Assembly: GCA_032718475.1 (NCBI GenBank)
Contig: JAUCBJ010000454.1
Span: forward strand, 1-39,059
Direction of reading: 5' to 3'
From: Nemertoderma westbladi
Taxonomy: Eukaryota; Xenacoelomorpha; Nemertodermatida; Nemertodermatidae
Length of the DNA: 39,059 nucleotides
In this document: one piece after another, positions 23,723 through 33,946 of the stretch
Numbering within the stretch: the first letter of the stretch is position 1
How the letters are laid out: each line of letters begins with the position of its first letter
Notes under the pieces: model-generated
What the model saw: only the letters and a program-made list of their open reading frames with translations
What the model was told of the DNA's origin: nothing
Database searches by the model: none
Translations under genes and position numbers: made by a program

Positions 23723-25484
23723 AATTTATTTTACAGTTGAATGCCTATTACTATAATAACAGTTAAAGCAAGTCTAGGGGAAATCAGTATCAACTGTCAG
23801 TCTAGTAGTTACCAATATCACTACTCAATGTAACGTGGTATATATCTCGTATTAGAATACCGGTATACACCTATAGTATATATAACAGTATTATAACAGA
23901 CTATGATCAGTCGCAAAATACCGGTATATAAGTTTAGCCTAATTTATATAAATATATAATAAGCTTACTGTAAACACCGGTAATGTCAATAATTTAATAA
24001 TAACTGATTATCCAAATTTTAGGAATTACTTCCCTTTACTTTATTACTGATATTAAGCAGTAGGTTCAACTGATGTTAAGACCTAATTGATGTATAACAG
24101 GCCTATTGATTTATAAATCTGATTGAGTTAATTTATAAATATATATATATATACCCATAATGTGTTTTGTCAATATTTGAAATAAATGTTATTATTTCTG
24201 AGTAAGAAGTCACTACACAGAGGCTGGACGCTCTCAATGGGGTGCTACTTGTTAGACACTAAATACTGATAATTCTACTTAACTAAGTTACTTATCACTA
24301 TGAATTACTTACGTATCGGGTTGAGATTACACAATCTCTAAATAAACAATGAACAAGTTACACATACAATTTTTTAGGGTAATTTAACAAGAAATTTATG
24401 AACCAGACTAACAAGGAGTTAGAATTTCTGGTTCTTACAAACTGACAGGAACTACGGTATTTGAAACCAATAAAGTAGTATTCAATACGTTGCGTTGTCC
24501 AGATAAGGAAATGCCACCGTCTGACGGCTTATAGTCTACACTATAAGCACTACGTACCCGGAGTGTCCTATACCTAGAGATTAATTATCGAAGCCAACCA
24601 GAGCTAACAGACCTATTAACCACGTTACAACACAAATATACTGCCTACGCACTAAATTACTTTCAGGAAAGCGCTGTACTCTAAACCCTAAATTAGGTAC
24701 AAGCACTTATACAACATATAACTAGCAGTTAAATATATGTGAACCGCCAAAAGAACCACGGTATCTGCTAGAGTGACCGGAGCACAAAATCACCAGTCTG
24801 TCCTACGCCAAGCAGTCCTGAAGTAGTACCGGGGTTAATTTAACTATAACAGTATGCATAACAAGCATAATTACTGTAAGGGATAAACTTGGGGACATGA
24901 AGGTTGCAAATACTTGCATAAACTCTGAATAATAAATATTACGCTACCCGTACAGACTATTCAAATAAAACACAGACCAGATGCTGGCAGACTACCGTCA
25001 AGCCTAAATAAACCACAGTATATGCAATCTCTGAAATGGTTAGTTAGTAAGCATTCTAGACTACGTAGTACGACTTATTCTTTAGTGGGGGATTTACCTT
25101 ACAGCACTGGATGCCTCCACTTTCCTAACTAGCACTTTATCGGACAGACACACTACATACACTGTAATCGCCTCAGAACTAACAACAGTCAGACAACAAT
25201 CCGGCCTACAAATTATTTATACAATCTGAGCAGGCTTACACACCTTCTGCTCAATATTACACTTACCGGTAAATAAAACCAACAGAAATAAGTAAAATCC
25301 TAATAAAAACCAGGGCTGCAGTCCCCGATTAAATATTAAGATGTACCGGTATATAATTATCACAATCGAACTAATACTGTTGTACCTGTAAGTACCGGTT
25401 CGGATCAAGCCTACAGTTTACCGTCCGACCGGTACGTTTTGGGTTTATTGCCTACTGGGCAATAAAAGAAATTAAATCTATTAA
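23723..25484 (-). other. Long AT-rich leader between LTR and Gag
   Basis: About 1.76 kb without coding signal, long for a BEL leader. ACCGGT-centred motifs (often TACCGGTAT) recur, and there is a short TA run near 24138-24154. No TGG-initiated tRNA-complementary primer site is obvious directly inside the LTR (next bases on the minus strand: TTAATAGATTT). An old insertion inside the leader could explain the length but none was identified. Confidence 0.55.
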
Positions 25485-26599
25485 TGTTTGCGCTTTTAGA
25501 CCTTTAGCAGTTTAACCTGCCAATTTAAATGTCTTTTTAATTATGAATCAACTTTTGCCCTTACCAATTACCTGGTGTACTGAATTTACATCCACTGAAG
25601 CCAGTCCGTGCGCAGCGTATGACCCACGGTGTGGGAGACTGGATTCGGGACCGGAGAAAGTTATTGCGGTGTAGGCTACTTTATATTATTCGATTGATTG
25701 CTACTATATAATCTCAGACAACTATATTTACTTTCGGGGAAATATTAACAGTTCCTTTGGAACATGGCGCTTTAAGTATAAAACAGAGTTATGACTTACA
25801 TTAATCACAACTAGATGGCTACGGAGTATCGTAAATAACGCATTCTTTAGGAGATGCTTTATTAACTTTCACACGACTCCACACTACTTCACACTAATTC
25901 ACACTAAATTGCCGACCGTCACTGATTTTTATCATATATAAGGAGGATTGCAACTGACACACGTAGGGATTATAAAATAGCATTTAATTCACACAAAAAC
26001 CACTATAATTTGAGTCGCAGTTGCTATAGGTAGACCCTTCTGCTTACCTCAGTAATTAAGAAAGTTGAGTGGTTTACGATTATTTATCAGTATTCTCCAA
26101 ATATAACATCCATTAATATAAACAGCAATTAACACAATATAAAACAGCATTAAACAGTGCGGTGAACAGTAAGTATGTGTTCATGAAGTTCAGTATGATA
26201 TGTGATACAAAGAATATGTGTCACGTTAGGTGAGTTAAGTATGACAAGTTAATAGATTTACGTTCTTATAACTCAGGCCATCAGATGTTCTTGGGCCAAA
26301 GTCTGAAACGTCCGCACCCAGCACAGAATCCTGAGAGGAATCTAATTCTCAGAAAAACTATAACTGCGCATGCACCAATTTCCACAGGTAGGTCTCTATT
26401 GGCATAACTCAGAAGATTGCTCTGATTGGCTGAATAGGCTCAAACAAAGGAATCTCCACGTACACAAAGAATCAGCTGACAGATTTCGTCATCTTGGTTC
26501 TAATTTCTAACCGACGCGTAGTTGAACAATTTTAGGGCTTTTTAGAGTATTCAGCGCATTGCGTAAAAATGACTTGTTATGTCCGCAAAAGCTTTCACA
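25485..26599 (-). repeat. 5' LTR of the truncated BEL/Pao element
   Basis: On the minus strand it begins TGTGAAAGC and ends GCGCAAACA. It is the inverted counterpart of the solo LTR at 16977-18098; the termini match and the lengths are 1115 and 1122 bp. The immediate flanks (ATTAA at 25480-25484, GTAGT at 26600-26604) do not match, so this one is not a solo LTR but the 5' LTR of the element to its left. The 10-bp tandem motif is present in fewer, more decayed copies near 25871-25910. Confidence 0.85.
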
Positions 26600-27488
26600 G
26601 TAGTGGTATGCCTATACAATATCTATATTGCGTAGCTAATCATATATAAACAAATTGTTCCAGAATATTGTGTATTTATTAAATAGAATAAATGGCCTGC
26701 AGCGAACAATAATTCTTGCAATCTTTGAACGCCTATATTTCAGCTGTTTCTCAACGAAAATTCAAAACATTGTTACATATTATTTGGAATCCTTGTAACG
26801 AAAGCTTTCCAACGATATCTATAAAGCGAGGTTAATGTGAAGAATGGCGATGATAGGAGGTGTGCAATTTCGCAAAAGACATTTTTTTTAAACACTTATA
26901 AAAAAATGTAAAGGCAAAATCGAAAATTCCGGCTTCATGGTAACAACCACGGTGAGTTGAACTAGTTGTGTTACAAATTTCAAGCAATATGATAAAGATC
27001 TGTAGAAAAATTTGAGGGGGGGGGGGGGGGTCCGTGTCATCAGAAAATGACACTATATTACATATATAGACTTACACACATAGTGTATATAGTTATATAT
27101 TTGCCGCTTATTTATTAATTATATATAATTATTCATAATTAATTAATTAGTAATTTCAAACAAATTAATAAATGTTCTTCAGTGATAAATAACTCAATGC
27201 CCTCCACCTAAAGATGTTATTTTGAAGATGCCTCTTCATTTGCGGAAAACAAATCAACCAATATCTATTATACTAAAGGACTGGAAAAGCCATAGTCTAC
27301 GCATAGGCCAAGGTATCCTAGCAATTAACACACGACCATTTCTGTAAACAAAATATAATATTGTCAGTCAGTGTGGGTCTTGGATACAGCAAAGGAGTTA
27401 CGCCAGGTCATTAACCTAAGGGATATCAAAAATAACATTGATTTCCAAGTAATATTATTAGGTCAACCATTATAAGTTTGTTACTTAC
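26600..27488. other. AT-rich intergenic stretch with poly-G and inverted-repeat arm
   Basis: No coding frame of note. It contains the left arm of an inverted repeat (26929-27040), a run of 15 G (27016-27030) and a very AT-rich patch (about 27050-27180). Region 27342-27488 would be intron if the exon at 27489-27635 is real. Confidence 0.5.
26929..27040. repeat. Inverted-repeat arm, partner at 27732-27849
   Basis: CTTCATGGTAACAAC and GGTGAGTTG...ACTAGTTGTGTT here are matched by the reverse complement of 27732-27849, at roughly 75-80% identity with small indels. The arms lie about 690 bp apart. It could be a decayed inverted-repeat element or two opposite insertions of one repeat. Confidence 0.65.
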
Positions 27489-27635
27489 ATCGATAGGATT
27501 GTTCTCAGTGCCGTAGAGGTTCGGAATAAGATATCTTCGTTTTATGTTGAGGTCTTTGATACGTATTTGTAGGTTGTGACCACTAGTGGTAGCAACGGTC
27601 ACTGTAACTAACAACAATAGCACAAACCAGTTCAT
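27489..27635 (-). CDS. Possible first coding exon of a small secreted protein
   Basis: An ATG at 27635 opens 49 codons ending exactly at a consensus splice donor (GAT|GTAAGT, donor at 27488-27483), phase 0. Residues 1-19 form a good signal peptide: MNW, a hydrophobic run FVLLLLVTVTVA, then TTSG with a plausible cleavage site. The mature part is basic and polar (HNLQIRIKDLNIKRRYLIPN). A dibasic RR at 33-34 could be a processing site. A possible acceptor (polypyrimidine-like stretch ending TTTACAG) lies at 27342 and would add a seven-codon exon (27341-27318, KWSCVNC) before TAG, giving 56 residues; this is much weaker. No family was recognised. The frame may be chance: it lies between inverted-repeat arms in AT-rich DNA. 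Confidence 0.4.
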
Positions 27636-27731
27636 ATTAATTAATTAATTGCTGATTGATAATTAAACTAAAGCAAATAAATGGGTGTATTCCTAGAATA
27701 ATATTGTTGCTGCGTTATAAATGCTATTCCT

Positions 27732-27849
27732 GTACACTAGACACCCCCGACACCTACATTTTTTTATATTAATCTTAATCATATTGCTTGAAAATTGAAA
27801 CACAACTAGTCCAACTCACCGTCGTTGTTACCATGAAGCGTGGAACCGG
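27732..27849. repeat. Inverted-repeat arm, partner at 26929-27040
   Basis: Counterpart of the left arm. The segment GGGGGTGTC near 27742-27750 (minus strand) aligns with the poly-G run of the other arm, suggesting the G15 tract grew from a shorter G run. Confidence 0.65.
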
Positions 27850-27880
27850 TAAACCTGTAAGTTTTTTTTGTAAAATTATT

Positions 27881-28528
27881 GCGGTAGATTACCCATGGTG
27901 GTGAACAGGCATTCCTTTAGGTAACAGAGTGGGAGGGTTTACTGTGGAAGATCACCCATGGTGATGAACAGGCATTCCTTTAGGAAACAGAGTGGGACGG
28001 TTTACTGTGAACGATCACCCGTGGTGACGTGGTGGTGAACAGGCATTCCTTTAGGAAACAGAATGGGAGGCTTTACCATGGAAGATCACCCGTCGTGGTG
28101 GTGAACAGGCATTCCTTTAGGAACCAGAGTGGAAGGGTTTACTGCAGAAGATCACCCATGGTGGTGAACAGGCATTCCTTTAGGAAACAGAGTGGAAGGG
28201 TTTACTGCAGAAGATCACCCATGGTGGTGAACAGGCATTCCTTTAGGAAACAGAGGGGAAGGGTTTACTGTGGGTGATCACCCGTGGTGGTGAACAGGGA
28301 TTCCTTTAGGAGACAGAGTGGGAGGGTTTACCATGGAAGATCACCCGTGGTGGTGAACAGGCATTTCTTTAGGAAACATAGTGGAAGGGTTTACCATGAA
28401 AGATCACCCGTGGTGGTGAACAGGCATTCCTTTAGGAAACAACCCGTGGTGGTGAACAGGCATTCCTTTAGGAAACAGAATGGCAGGGTTTACCATGGAA
28501 GATCACCCGTCATGGTGGTGAACAGGGT
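27881..28528 (+). repeat. 63-bp minisatellite, left block (about 11 units)
   Basis: Unit starts (GAACAGG) at 27903, 27966, 28037, 28103, 28166, 28229, 28292, 28355, 28418, 28454 and 28520. The modal spacing is 63 bp, and all but one spacing (71) is a multiple of three. One frame reads a 21-residue repeat (VVNRHSFRKQSGRVYCGRSP) across several units, with one TGA at 28278. The block stops abruptly at LTR sequence. Confidence 0.93.
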
Positions 28529-29109
28529 TACGAGATTACCAATATTAATCTCGTCTCATAACCAACATTGGGGGGGGGGGGGGGGACACAAGCCCCAAAG
28601 CCACAGAGAGAGGTGAGAGGTCAAACCACCTCGGAGGGAATACAGCTAGTAGAGGCTAGCAGCGGGGGGAAACACTCACAGGGAGTGTCAAAGTGACAAT
28701 TAGTATATTAGCCAATAGTGGGGAGGGAAGCACGTGATTAGGGACAGGAAAGCATCCATTGGGTACAGAGGGCCAAAGTACAGTAAGAGGTGAAATAAAT
28801 ATCAATGTGTGTTAACCATATATTATCCTACATTACTGATTTACCGGTCAGTTGAGTTATTCAGTCAGTGCAGACTGGTCATAGTTAATGACCGTCACTG
28901 CCATTAACAGCAATTAATCTGTATTTTCTGCTATATCCATGTTATCACTACCGACGTGCTATTATCGTCTATGTTAATCAATATTGAGAAACAACAGAAA
29001 CTCTCATTGTTTTCCCCAACGGCCTTCGGCTAAAGCAAGTAGCACGACTGCCCAGCAGAACGGTGATGCGTACATTTCTAACCCGGTCGGGATCTCCGAT
29101 CCCGTCACA
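28529..29109 (+). repeat. 5' LTR, probably lacking its first 74 bp
   Basis: Matches 37036-37619. It begins TACGAGATTA, part of a 9-bp inverted repeat (ACGAGATTA...TAATCTCGT), and ends CCCGTCACA. It contains a run of 16 G (28570-28585). The 3' copy appears to extend 74 bp further left to a TG after a purine run, so this copy is probably truncated at its outer end. No TGG-type primer site follows at 29110. Confidence 0.8.
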
Positions 29110-29625
29110 GTCATTAACTACCGAGACTGCCAACTAAAAACTGTGACTGCCAAAAATCAGCGAGAAGAAGATGTGCGACAGGGAGCCCCGATTATCAGAG
29201 GGAGAGAGGATGCCGCCGCAGATCCCGGACGACCCCAACCAAACAATCCGTGAGGCCGCGACGCGACGGTATCGGCCAGTGACGCCAGATTCGCCAATGA
29301 GGGACGATCCGGCAGCCTAAGCGGAGGGCAGCCGTCAACTACGGAGGAGAGAGGGAGACGAGTCTATGCGCGACGACGACGGCGGTCGGTGTACCAAAGT
29401 CGCCAGCCAGCCACAGGCCGAGGGCGACGGATGGCCCACCAGAACGGCGATGGTGGGGCCGCCGGTATGACGCCAGACGAGGAGAGGAGGCGGAGTCGGC
29501 AAAGAGGACGTCGGGACGAGTGATTGGCTATGACGGGCCTACAACGCCACCAAGAAACTACTTACGGAGGCCAAGGAAGGGAGAAAGGTAGACCAGCCTA
29601 AACTGTACCAGAGGTAGGTGAGTCG
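29110..29625 (+). other. 5' leader of the second LTR element
   Basis: GC-rich sequence (GACG, CGGCC and GGAGG motifs) without a convincing ORF; the frame at 28984-29253 starts inside the LTR. Coding-like Gag sequence begins near 29626. Confidence 0.5.
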
Positions 29626-30131
29626 AATAAACACTTTCGATATTTAGTCCGTTTTGGACAGGGAGAACTGGTGAGTGAGAGGGCGAGGGGGGTCGCCACA
29701 GAACTGTTTGAATTGTGGCGATCCAGGGTAATGGAGCCAGAAGTAGTGTACGTAGGGCCTTACTTAAGGGGGGAATTAAGTTAGTGGGTTGGGCGGACCC
29801 GCACAACGGCGAACCCGAGGTTAACCCCGAGGATTTGGTGTCGTCGGTCAGTGAGAACCCCAGAAAGCGGGGGAAAGTCAGTAGGACAGAGAGGCGACGG
29901 GAGTCCGACGTGACTGATAAGTCCGCTACATCCTCTGCAAAAGCAAGAAGGGTGTTAGAGATAGATCTGGCGTGTCAACTAGACCTTGTGGCACTGGATC
30001 AAAGGGAGTTAGAGAGGCAACTGGAAGAGGGAACAGTGTTATTAGAGAAAGAGAGAGAGTTAGTGAGAGAGTGTAAAGAGAGGGCAGAGAGGGTGCGAGA
30101 AACTTTAGAGAGGGTGAGGAGAGAGAAATAA
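29626..30131 (+). pseudogene. Gag N-terminal part (coiled coil), frameshifted
   Basis: A first frame from about 29626 reads coding-like sequence (FGQGELVSERARG, then ELFELWRSRVMEPEVVYVGP) to a TAG near 29790. A second frame (29715-30131) continues it with GWADPHNGEPEVNPEDLVSS and a Glu/Arg/Leu-rich coiled coil (about 29960-30131). The switch lies near a GGGGGG run at 29768-29773. It is assigned to Gag by position and by analogy with the coiled-coil Gag of the other element; no specific family match is claimed. Confidence 0.55.
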
Positions 30132-30151
30132 GGGAGGACAAAGAGCGAGAG

Positions 30152-30520
30152 GTGAGAGAGGCGAACGAGCACAAAGAGCGCGAGGAGCGAGAGGCGAGAG
30201 AGGTGAACGAGCGCAAAGAGCGTGAGGTGAAGAGGGTTGAGAGGATTATGAGAGCGGCAGAGTTGGCCGACCAAGGCATGAGGGAGGATAGAGAGAGAGA
30301 GAGGGTGGGTAGACGTATGCGGGATGATATGCATACCCGGTTGAGGAGACTTATGCAATACCAGGCGAAGCAAAAGCGCCGGTTAGAACTGGCAAAGTTG
30401 GGATTATCGGAGAGTGAAGCTGGTTCGGGTAGTATTTATGAGGAGCCAGAAGTAATGGAAACGTTTGTTAATACCCCACTTACTTACAGGCACCGGGCGA
30501 CAGACCCAAGACTGGTGTAA
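30152..30520 (+). pseudogene. Gag coiled-coil segment
   Basis: A 122-codon frame of alternating Glu/Arg heptads (KEREEREAREVNERKERE) followed by a less charged segment rich in Arg, Leu and Glu. It continues the coiled coil of the preceding frame after a frame change at 30131-30152 and ends at TAA ten bases before a run of 15 G. Confidence 0.6.
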
Positions 30521-30530
30521 CCATACGGAC

Positions 30531-30545
30531 GGGGGGGGGGGGGGG
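30531..30545 (+). repeat. Poly-G tract (15 G)
   Basis: Lies between two Gag reading frames. Similar tracts: 28570-28585 and 37077-37092 (LTRs), 31112-31128, 32049-32070, and 27016-27030 outside the element. Confidence 0.95.
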
Positions 30546-31203
30546 TAATAATAATACGTTAGAAGGAATTAATATTAATAGTACCGTAGTAGATAACCCT
30601 AATCAAACCTTTGTTGCAGGAAATAATATTTTACCCGGTAATAATAATTTTGACCTAAATGTACAAAATAATCCAAATAATACTACTAATTTAAATGTAC
30701 AAAATAATCCAAATAATAATTCTAATTTAAACGTGCAAAGTAATCCAAATAATAACCCTAATTCCAAACAAAATAATTTAAATAGTTTGAATAACTTAGA
30801 TAATAATATTATTGGTAACGGTGCTATTAATACGAATATAGGGGACACAGGTGGTCCGACCAGCGAGAGCCTGCAAGGCCATGTAGTTACGCAGGGAGTA
30901 GCGGGGGTGAGTGAACCCGATGGGAACCTGCAAGGCCACGTAGTTAGGCAGGGAGTAGCGGGGGTGAGTCAACCCGACGGGAGCCTGCAAGGCCACGCAG
31001 TCGCACAGGGAGAGGCGGGGGTGAGTAGACCCAGCCGGAGTAGAGATAGTGCGTCGACTAGAGAGGGGCGTAGAAGCAAAGTAGGAGGTAGCGACGTAAG
31101 AGATGGCGAATGGGGGGGGGGGGGGGGGCTACGGGCACCCCTCCACGAGAGATCAGTGGCGAGAAGGGGGGGCAGAGAATGTCCCACAAGCGTCGGTGGA
31201 TAA
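30546..31203 (+). pseudogene. Asn-rich and 19-residue-repeat Gag linker
   Basis: Open immediately after the G15 tract. The first part is strongly Asn-rich, with a 36-bp repeat (LNVQNNPNN) three times between about 30657 and 30765. Next come three 57-bp units (30871, 30928, 30985) encoding LQGHVVxQGVAGVSxPDG. The frame passes a second poly-G tract (31112-31128) and stops at 31203; a better coding frame continues at 31103. Low-complexity linkers are known in Gag proteins but this composition is not one I recognise. Confidence 0.55.
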
Positions 31204-31735
31204 TGCGCGGGGCGAGTTAGGTGAACCGCGGCACCTGACAACGGATAATAGTAGGGGGATTGCGAGTATCCCCAGGAGCGTCCAACAAGGCAGAGAGAGA
31301 GAGGTTGGCGCCGTGAGCGGGCGAGCGACAAAATGTCGAGCCCAGTCGGAAGACGGAAGAAGAACAGTGAAGTTTATCCAGGAGGACGGAGAGAGATCTC
31401 ACGAAGGGGATCGCTACACTGAAGAGAGAAGAAGTGAAGAGAATAGAAGAAGCGTTGCCATGAGCAACCGGAGAGGAAGGATGGGCAGTGAACCGTCGGT
31501 AGCAGAGATGGAGTTAGAGAGTCAGTGGGTTCGAACTCCGGGAGATTGCCGTTGACCCGGAGAGACACAGCCTGGTGAGATATACCACACACCGGGAGAA
31601 GGGTACAGGATATACCGGGATGAGGACGAGGACAGGAGAGGGGATCGAAGAGAAACTTCCCGACGGGATATAGCTGCCGAGCGAGAGTACGGTAGTCGTG
31701 GGAGGACTTCTTGGAATATTCGAGAAGATTAAACG
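31103..31735 (+). pseudogene. Arg/Glu/Ser-rich Gag linker, frameshifted
   Basis: One frame runs 31103-31555 (Arg, Glu, Ser and Gly rich); another continues (IYRDEDEDRRGDRRET) to TAA near 31732. Composition is hydrophilic and disordered. Region 31736-32045 shows no clear frame and leads to the 22-G tract. Confidence 0.45.
31112..31128 (+). repeat. Poly-G tract (17 G)
   Basis: Falls where the coding frame changes from the 19-residue-repeat segment to the Arg/Glu-rich segment. Confidence 0.95.
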
Positions 31736-32048
31736 TCAGTCCAGAAGGACACAGGCAGACTGCAGGACAAACTGTAGGCCTTACTGCACATACTATAGGC
31801 CATGCTGGAAGAGATAGTGTAGGCGATAGGGTAGCGCGGACAACGGGTTAGATCCGGAAGTCGCGGCATACATACCGGTAGGTAGGCAAGAAGTGGATAG
31901 GCCTATACCGGTACCTGCACACCAGTATGACTATAATATGCAGGGATATAACATATACCCAGGGGAGGGGGGAGCTATTGCCGATAGAGGTTTGGGCCCT
32001 AACACTGTAACATTATAACATCAACCCCAATACCAAATATAACACCGG

Positions 32049-32070
32049 TGGGGGGGGGGGGGGGGGGGGG
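32049..32070 (+). repeat. Poly-G tract (22 G)
   Basis: The longest homopolymer in the window, directly at the left edge of the Gag capsid frame. Confidence 0.95.
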
Positions 32071-33054
32071 CAGGGTGACATTCCCCCATTACAATATCAG
32101 CAATATACTCAACTAAGAACAAAAACCCCGAACCCCTTGGACCAAAATAGATTGTGTGATACAGAGATATGGAGGGGGCCGTTACCCCCAATGATATATC
32201 CAACGCAGAAGAAGTCAACAGGCCCGACGGGCGAACCGCACCCAGCAGCAGGGGAATCTGTACAGCACCCATCGAGCCCACTAGAAGTACAAGCGATGGG
32301 AATGGCGAAACTCATCGATGCGCTTAAGACCAGGATCGAGCTGCCACCAGTGGAGCCGTTTAAATTTGATGGAAGCAGACCGGAGGAATATCTGCAACTC
32401 CAACGCATGTACAGCAATGAAATATTGACAAAGAATCTGACTCAGGCGGAGTGCCTAAAATATGTACAAGTTTACACAGGGGGCCCAGCGTATGACATCG
32501 TAAGGCAGTATCAAGGTATCGAGGGTGGATTCACGACTGCATGGCGGGCCCTAGACAGGGAATTCGGACACCCTGCCGAGATCATCCGGCAAACCCTGAG
32601 GGGAATAACATCAGGTGGACTACAGGATAACCCTGTCAGCATCAAGACTTTCGCAAATAAAGTCGAGAAGGTGTTAATTGTGCTGAAGACCTTGGATGCG
32701 CCTTACGAACTAAACGCATCGAATAACATCACTACAATAGCGCAGGCACTGCCGATCTGGCTAAGAAATAAGTGGAGGAAGATCGCCTTCTCCACCCGGG
32801 AGAAGAAAGGTGTGGAGCCGAGGCTAGAGGAGATGTCGAACTTTCTTAATTATGAGGCGGAGTTGATTACAGACCCAGTCTACAGTGAGGATAGTTTGGG
32901 GAAGGCGCCGAAAGCCGAATACAACAGGCCTAAACCCGAACATAATCCGGCAGATGCATTCCCGAGAGTGAGACAGTTGCTACCACATGCGGCCACGCAG
33001 GGGACTACAAGTCCACAGTTAGCTGGGAGTAGGGCCACACCGTGGCAGGGATAG
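32071..33054 (+). pseudogene. gag: DUF1759-like Gag capsid domain of the second element
   Basis: The frame is open from the poly-G tract at 32049-32070. There is no ATG near its start; the first codon usable as a start is a TTG at 32137, so it was presumably read through from upstream. Counting from 32137, residues 60-240 form the Gag domain: IELPPVEPFKFDGSRPEEY near 67-85, a YTGGPAYDIV segment near 113, AWRALDREFGHPAEIIRQTL near 135-154, and NKWRKIAFS. The FDG plus downstream pattern matches BEL Gag. A single in-frame TAG at 33052 separates it from the zinc knuckle, which is in the same frame. Confidence 0.8.
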
Positions 33055-33438
33055 AAACAAAATAACAACACGAACAAATATAATCCCAACACACCCAGTA
33101 GGCTGAGTCCAAATAACCAAAAAACTAAACTGGTAGATATGAATCTACGCGCAATACGTGAAGGGCTATACAGGGAGCGCTACAATCCAGGATACGAATG
33201 TCAATTGCATAGGGGTGGAACCCATAAGACCATGAGTTGTAAGCATTGGCAAGCGTTGCCTAAACAAGATCGTGTAGCCTACGCGGATACAAACGGACTA
33301 TGTCATCGATGCGTGGTAGAAGGACACAGATTCGGAGAGTGTAGAGAAACACCGATGGGATACGATGAGACTGGAGGCCAAACTATGGCTACGAGCACGA
33401 CGGGAAAAAGGAGAAAGAGGAAGTACTACTCGGGGTAG
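33055..33438 (+). pseudogene. Gag zinc-knuckle region
   Basis: Continues the capsid frame after the TAG; an ATG occurs at 33139. Counting from that ATG, a knuckle-like C21-x2-H24-x4-H29-x4-C34 is followed by KHWQALPKQDRV and an intact C55-x2-C58-x4-H63-x4-C68. BEL Gag usually has Cys where H24 stands, so the first knuckle may be altered. It ends at TAG 33436-33438, one frame off from the protease. Confidence 0.78.
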
Positions 33439-33946
33439 TACCAGTGAGGATAACAGGAAAGGGCGGCCGATCAGTCACGACATTGATGCTGGTCGACAGC
33501 AGAGCAGCCTTCACTCTGGTGGAGAATTGGGTGGCCGAGGAGATAGGGTTACAGACGAGGCCGAGTAGTATGGCAGTAACTACTATCTTGAGCAAGGATG
33601 AGGTCCTGGAGATGAGAACGGGACGGTGCGAGATATCAGCAATAGCACCAGGATGTAATTATGGGCGACCATCGACCCCATTCAGATAATAGAATCGATT
33701 AATATAAATGCCAGGCAACCCACCAGGATCGAGGTCGAGCAATACCGGTTCCTGGACGACATCGATTTCTCAATACCGGAAGTGGACATCTCGAAGGTAT
33801 CCATCATAGTCGGAATGGATTGTCCGACGGCCCACGAGAGAGTACGGACCATATTCGGAGAAAATAAGCAGGGGGATCCGACGGCGATTCTCACACCGTT
33901 CGGATAGACGCTTAGCGGCCCAATTAAAACCAAGATTCCATTCAGG
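33421..33946 (+). pseudogene. DUF1758-like aspartic protease with altered catalytic triad
   Basis: Coding resumes one frame over near 33421 (EVLLGVVPVRITGKGG). The active-site region reads LMLVDSRAAFTLVENW: DSR in place of the usual DSG (near 33495-33503). A frame break near 33670 is followed by EQYRFLDDIDF, VDISKVSIIVGMDCPT and DPTAILTPFG, the last followed by TAG (33905-33907) where the family has Trp. The order IVGMDCP then TAILTPFGW-TLSGPI is typical of the BEL protease domain. Three separate lesions make it inactive. Confidence 0.75.

Larger units (their letters stand above)
19081..26599 (-). mobile_element. BEL/Pao LTR retrotransposon, 3'-truncated and degenerate
   Basis: Order along the minus strand: LTR (26599-25485), leader (25484-23723), Gag (about 23722-20890), zinc knuckles, DUF1758-type protease, and the start of RT. 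Similarity to RT stops near 19081, before the YxDD block; RNase H, integrase and the 3' LTR are absent. At least five frame breaks are visible (three in Gag, one at the second zinc knuckle, one in RT). The Gag and RT motif order is diagnostic for BEL/Pao and unlike Gypsy or Copia. Confidence 0.88.

Noticed and set aside
16977-26599. Large DNA transposon with 1.1-kb terminal inverted repeats
   Set aside because: The left copy has its own CCACC duplication and TG...CA LTR ends, and BEL proteins lie next to the right copy. Two LTRs in opposite orientation explain it better.
27833-27862. Plus-strand ATG followed by GTAAGT after eight codons as a start exon
   Set aside because: It lies inside an inverted-repeat arm whose partner copy does not keep the frame or the donor.
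27881-28528. CRISPR-like array
   Set aside because: Whole 63-bp units are repeated with no unique spacers; eukaryotic minisatellite.
29926-30373. Long minus-strand Ser/Leu-rich frames opposite the Gag coiled coil
   Set aside because: Antisense shadows of the Glu/Arg-rich repeats; no start context or domain.
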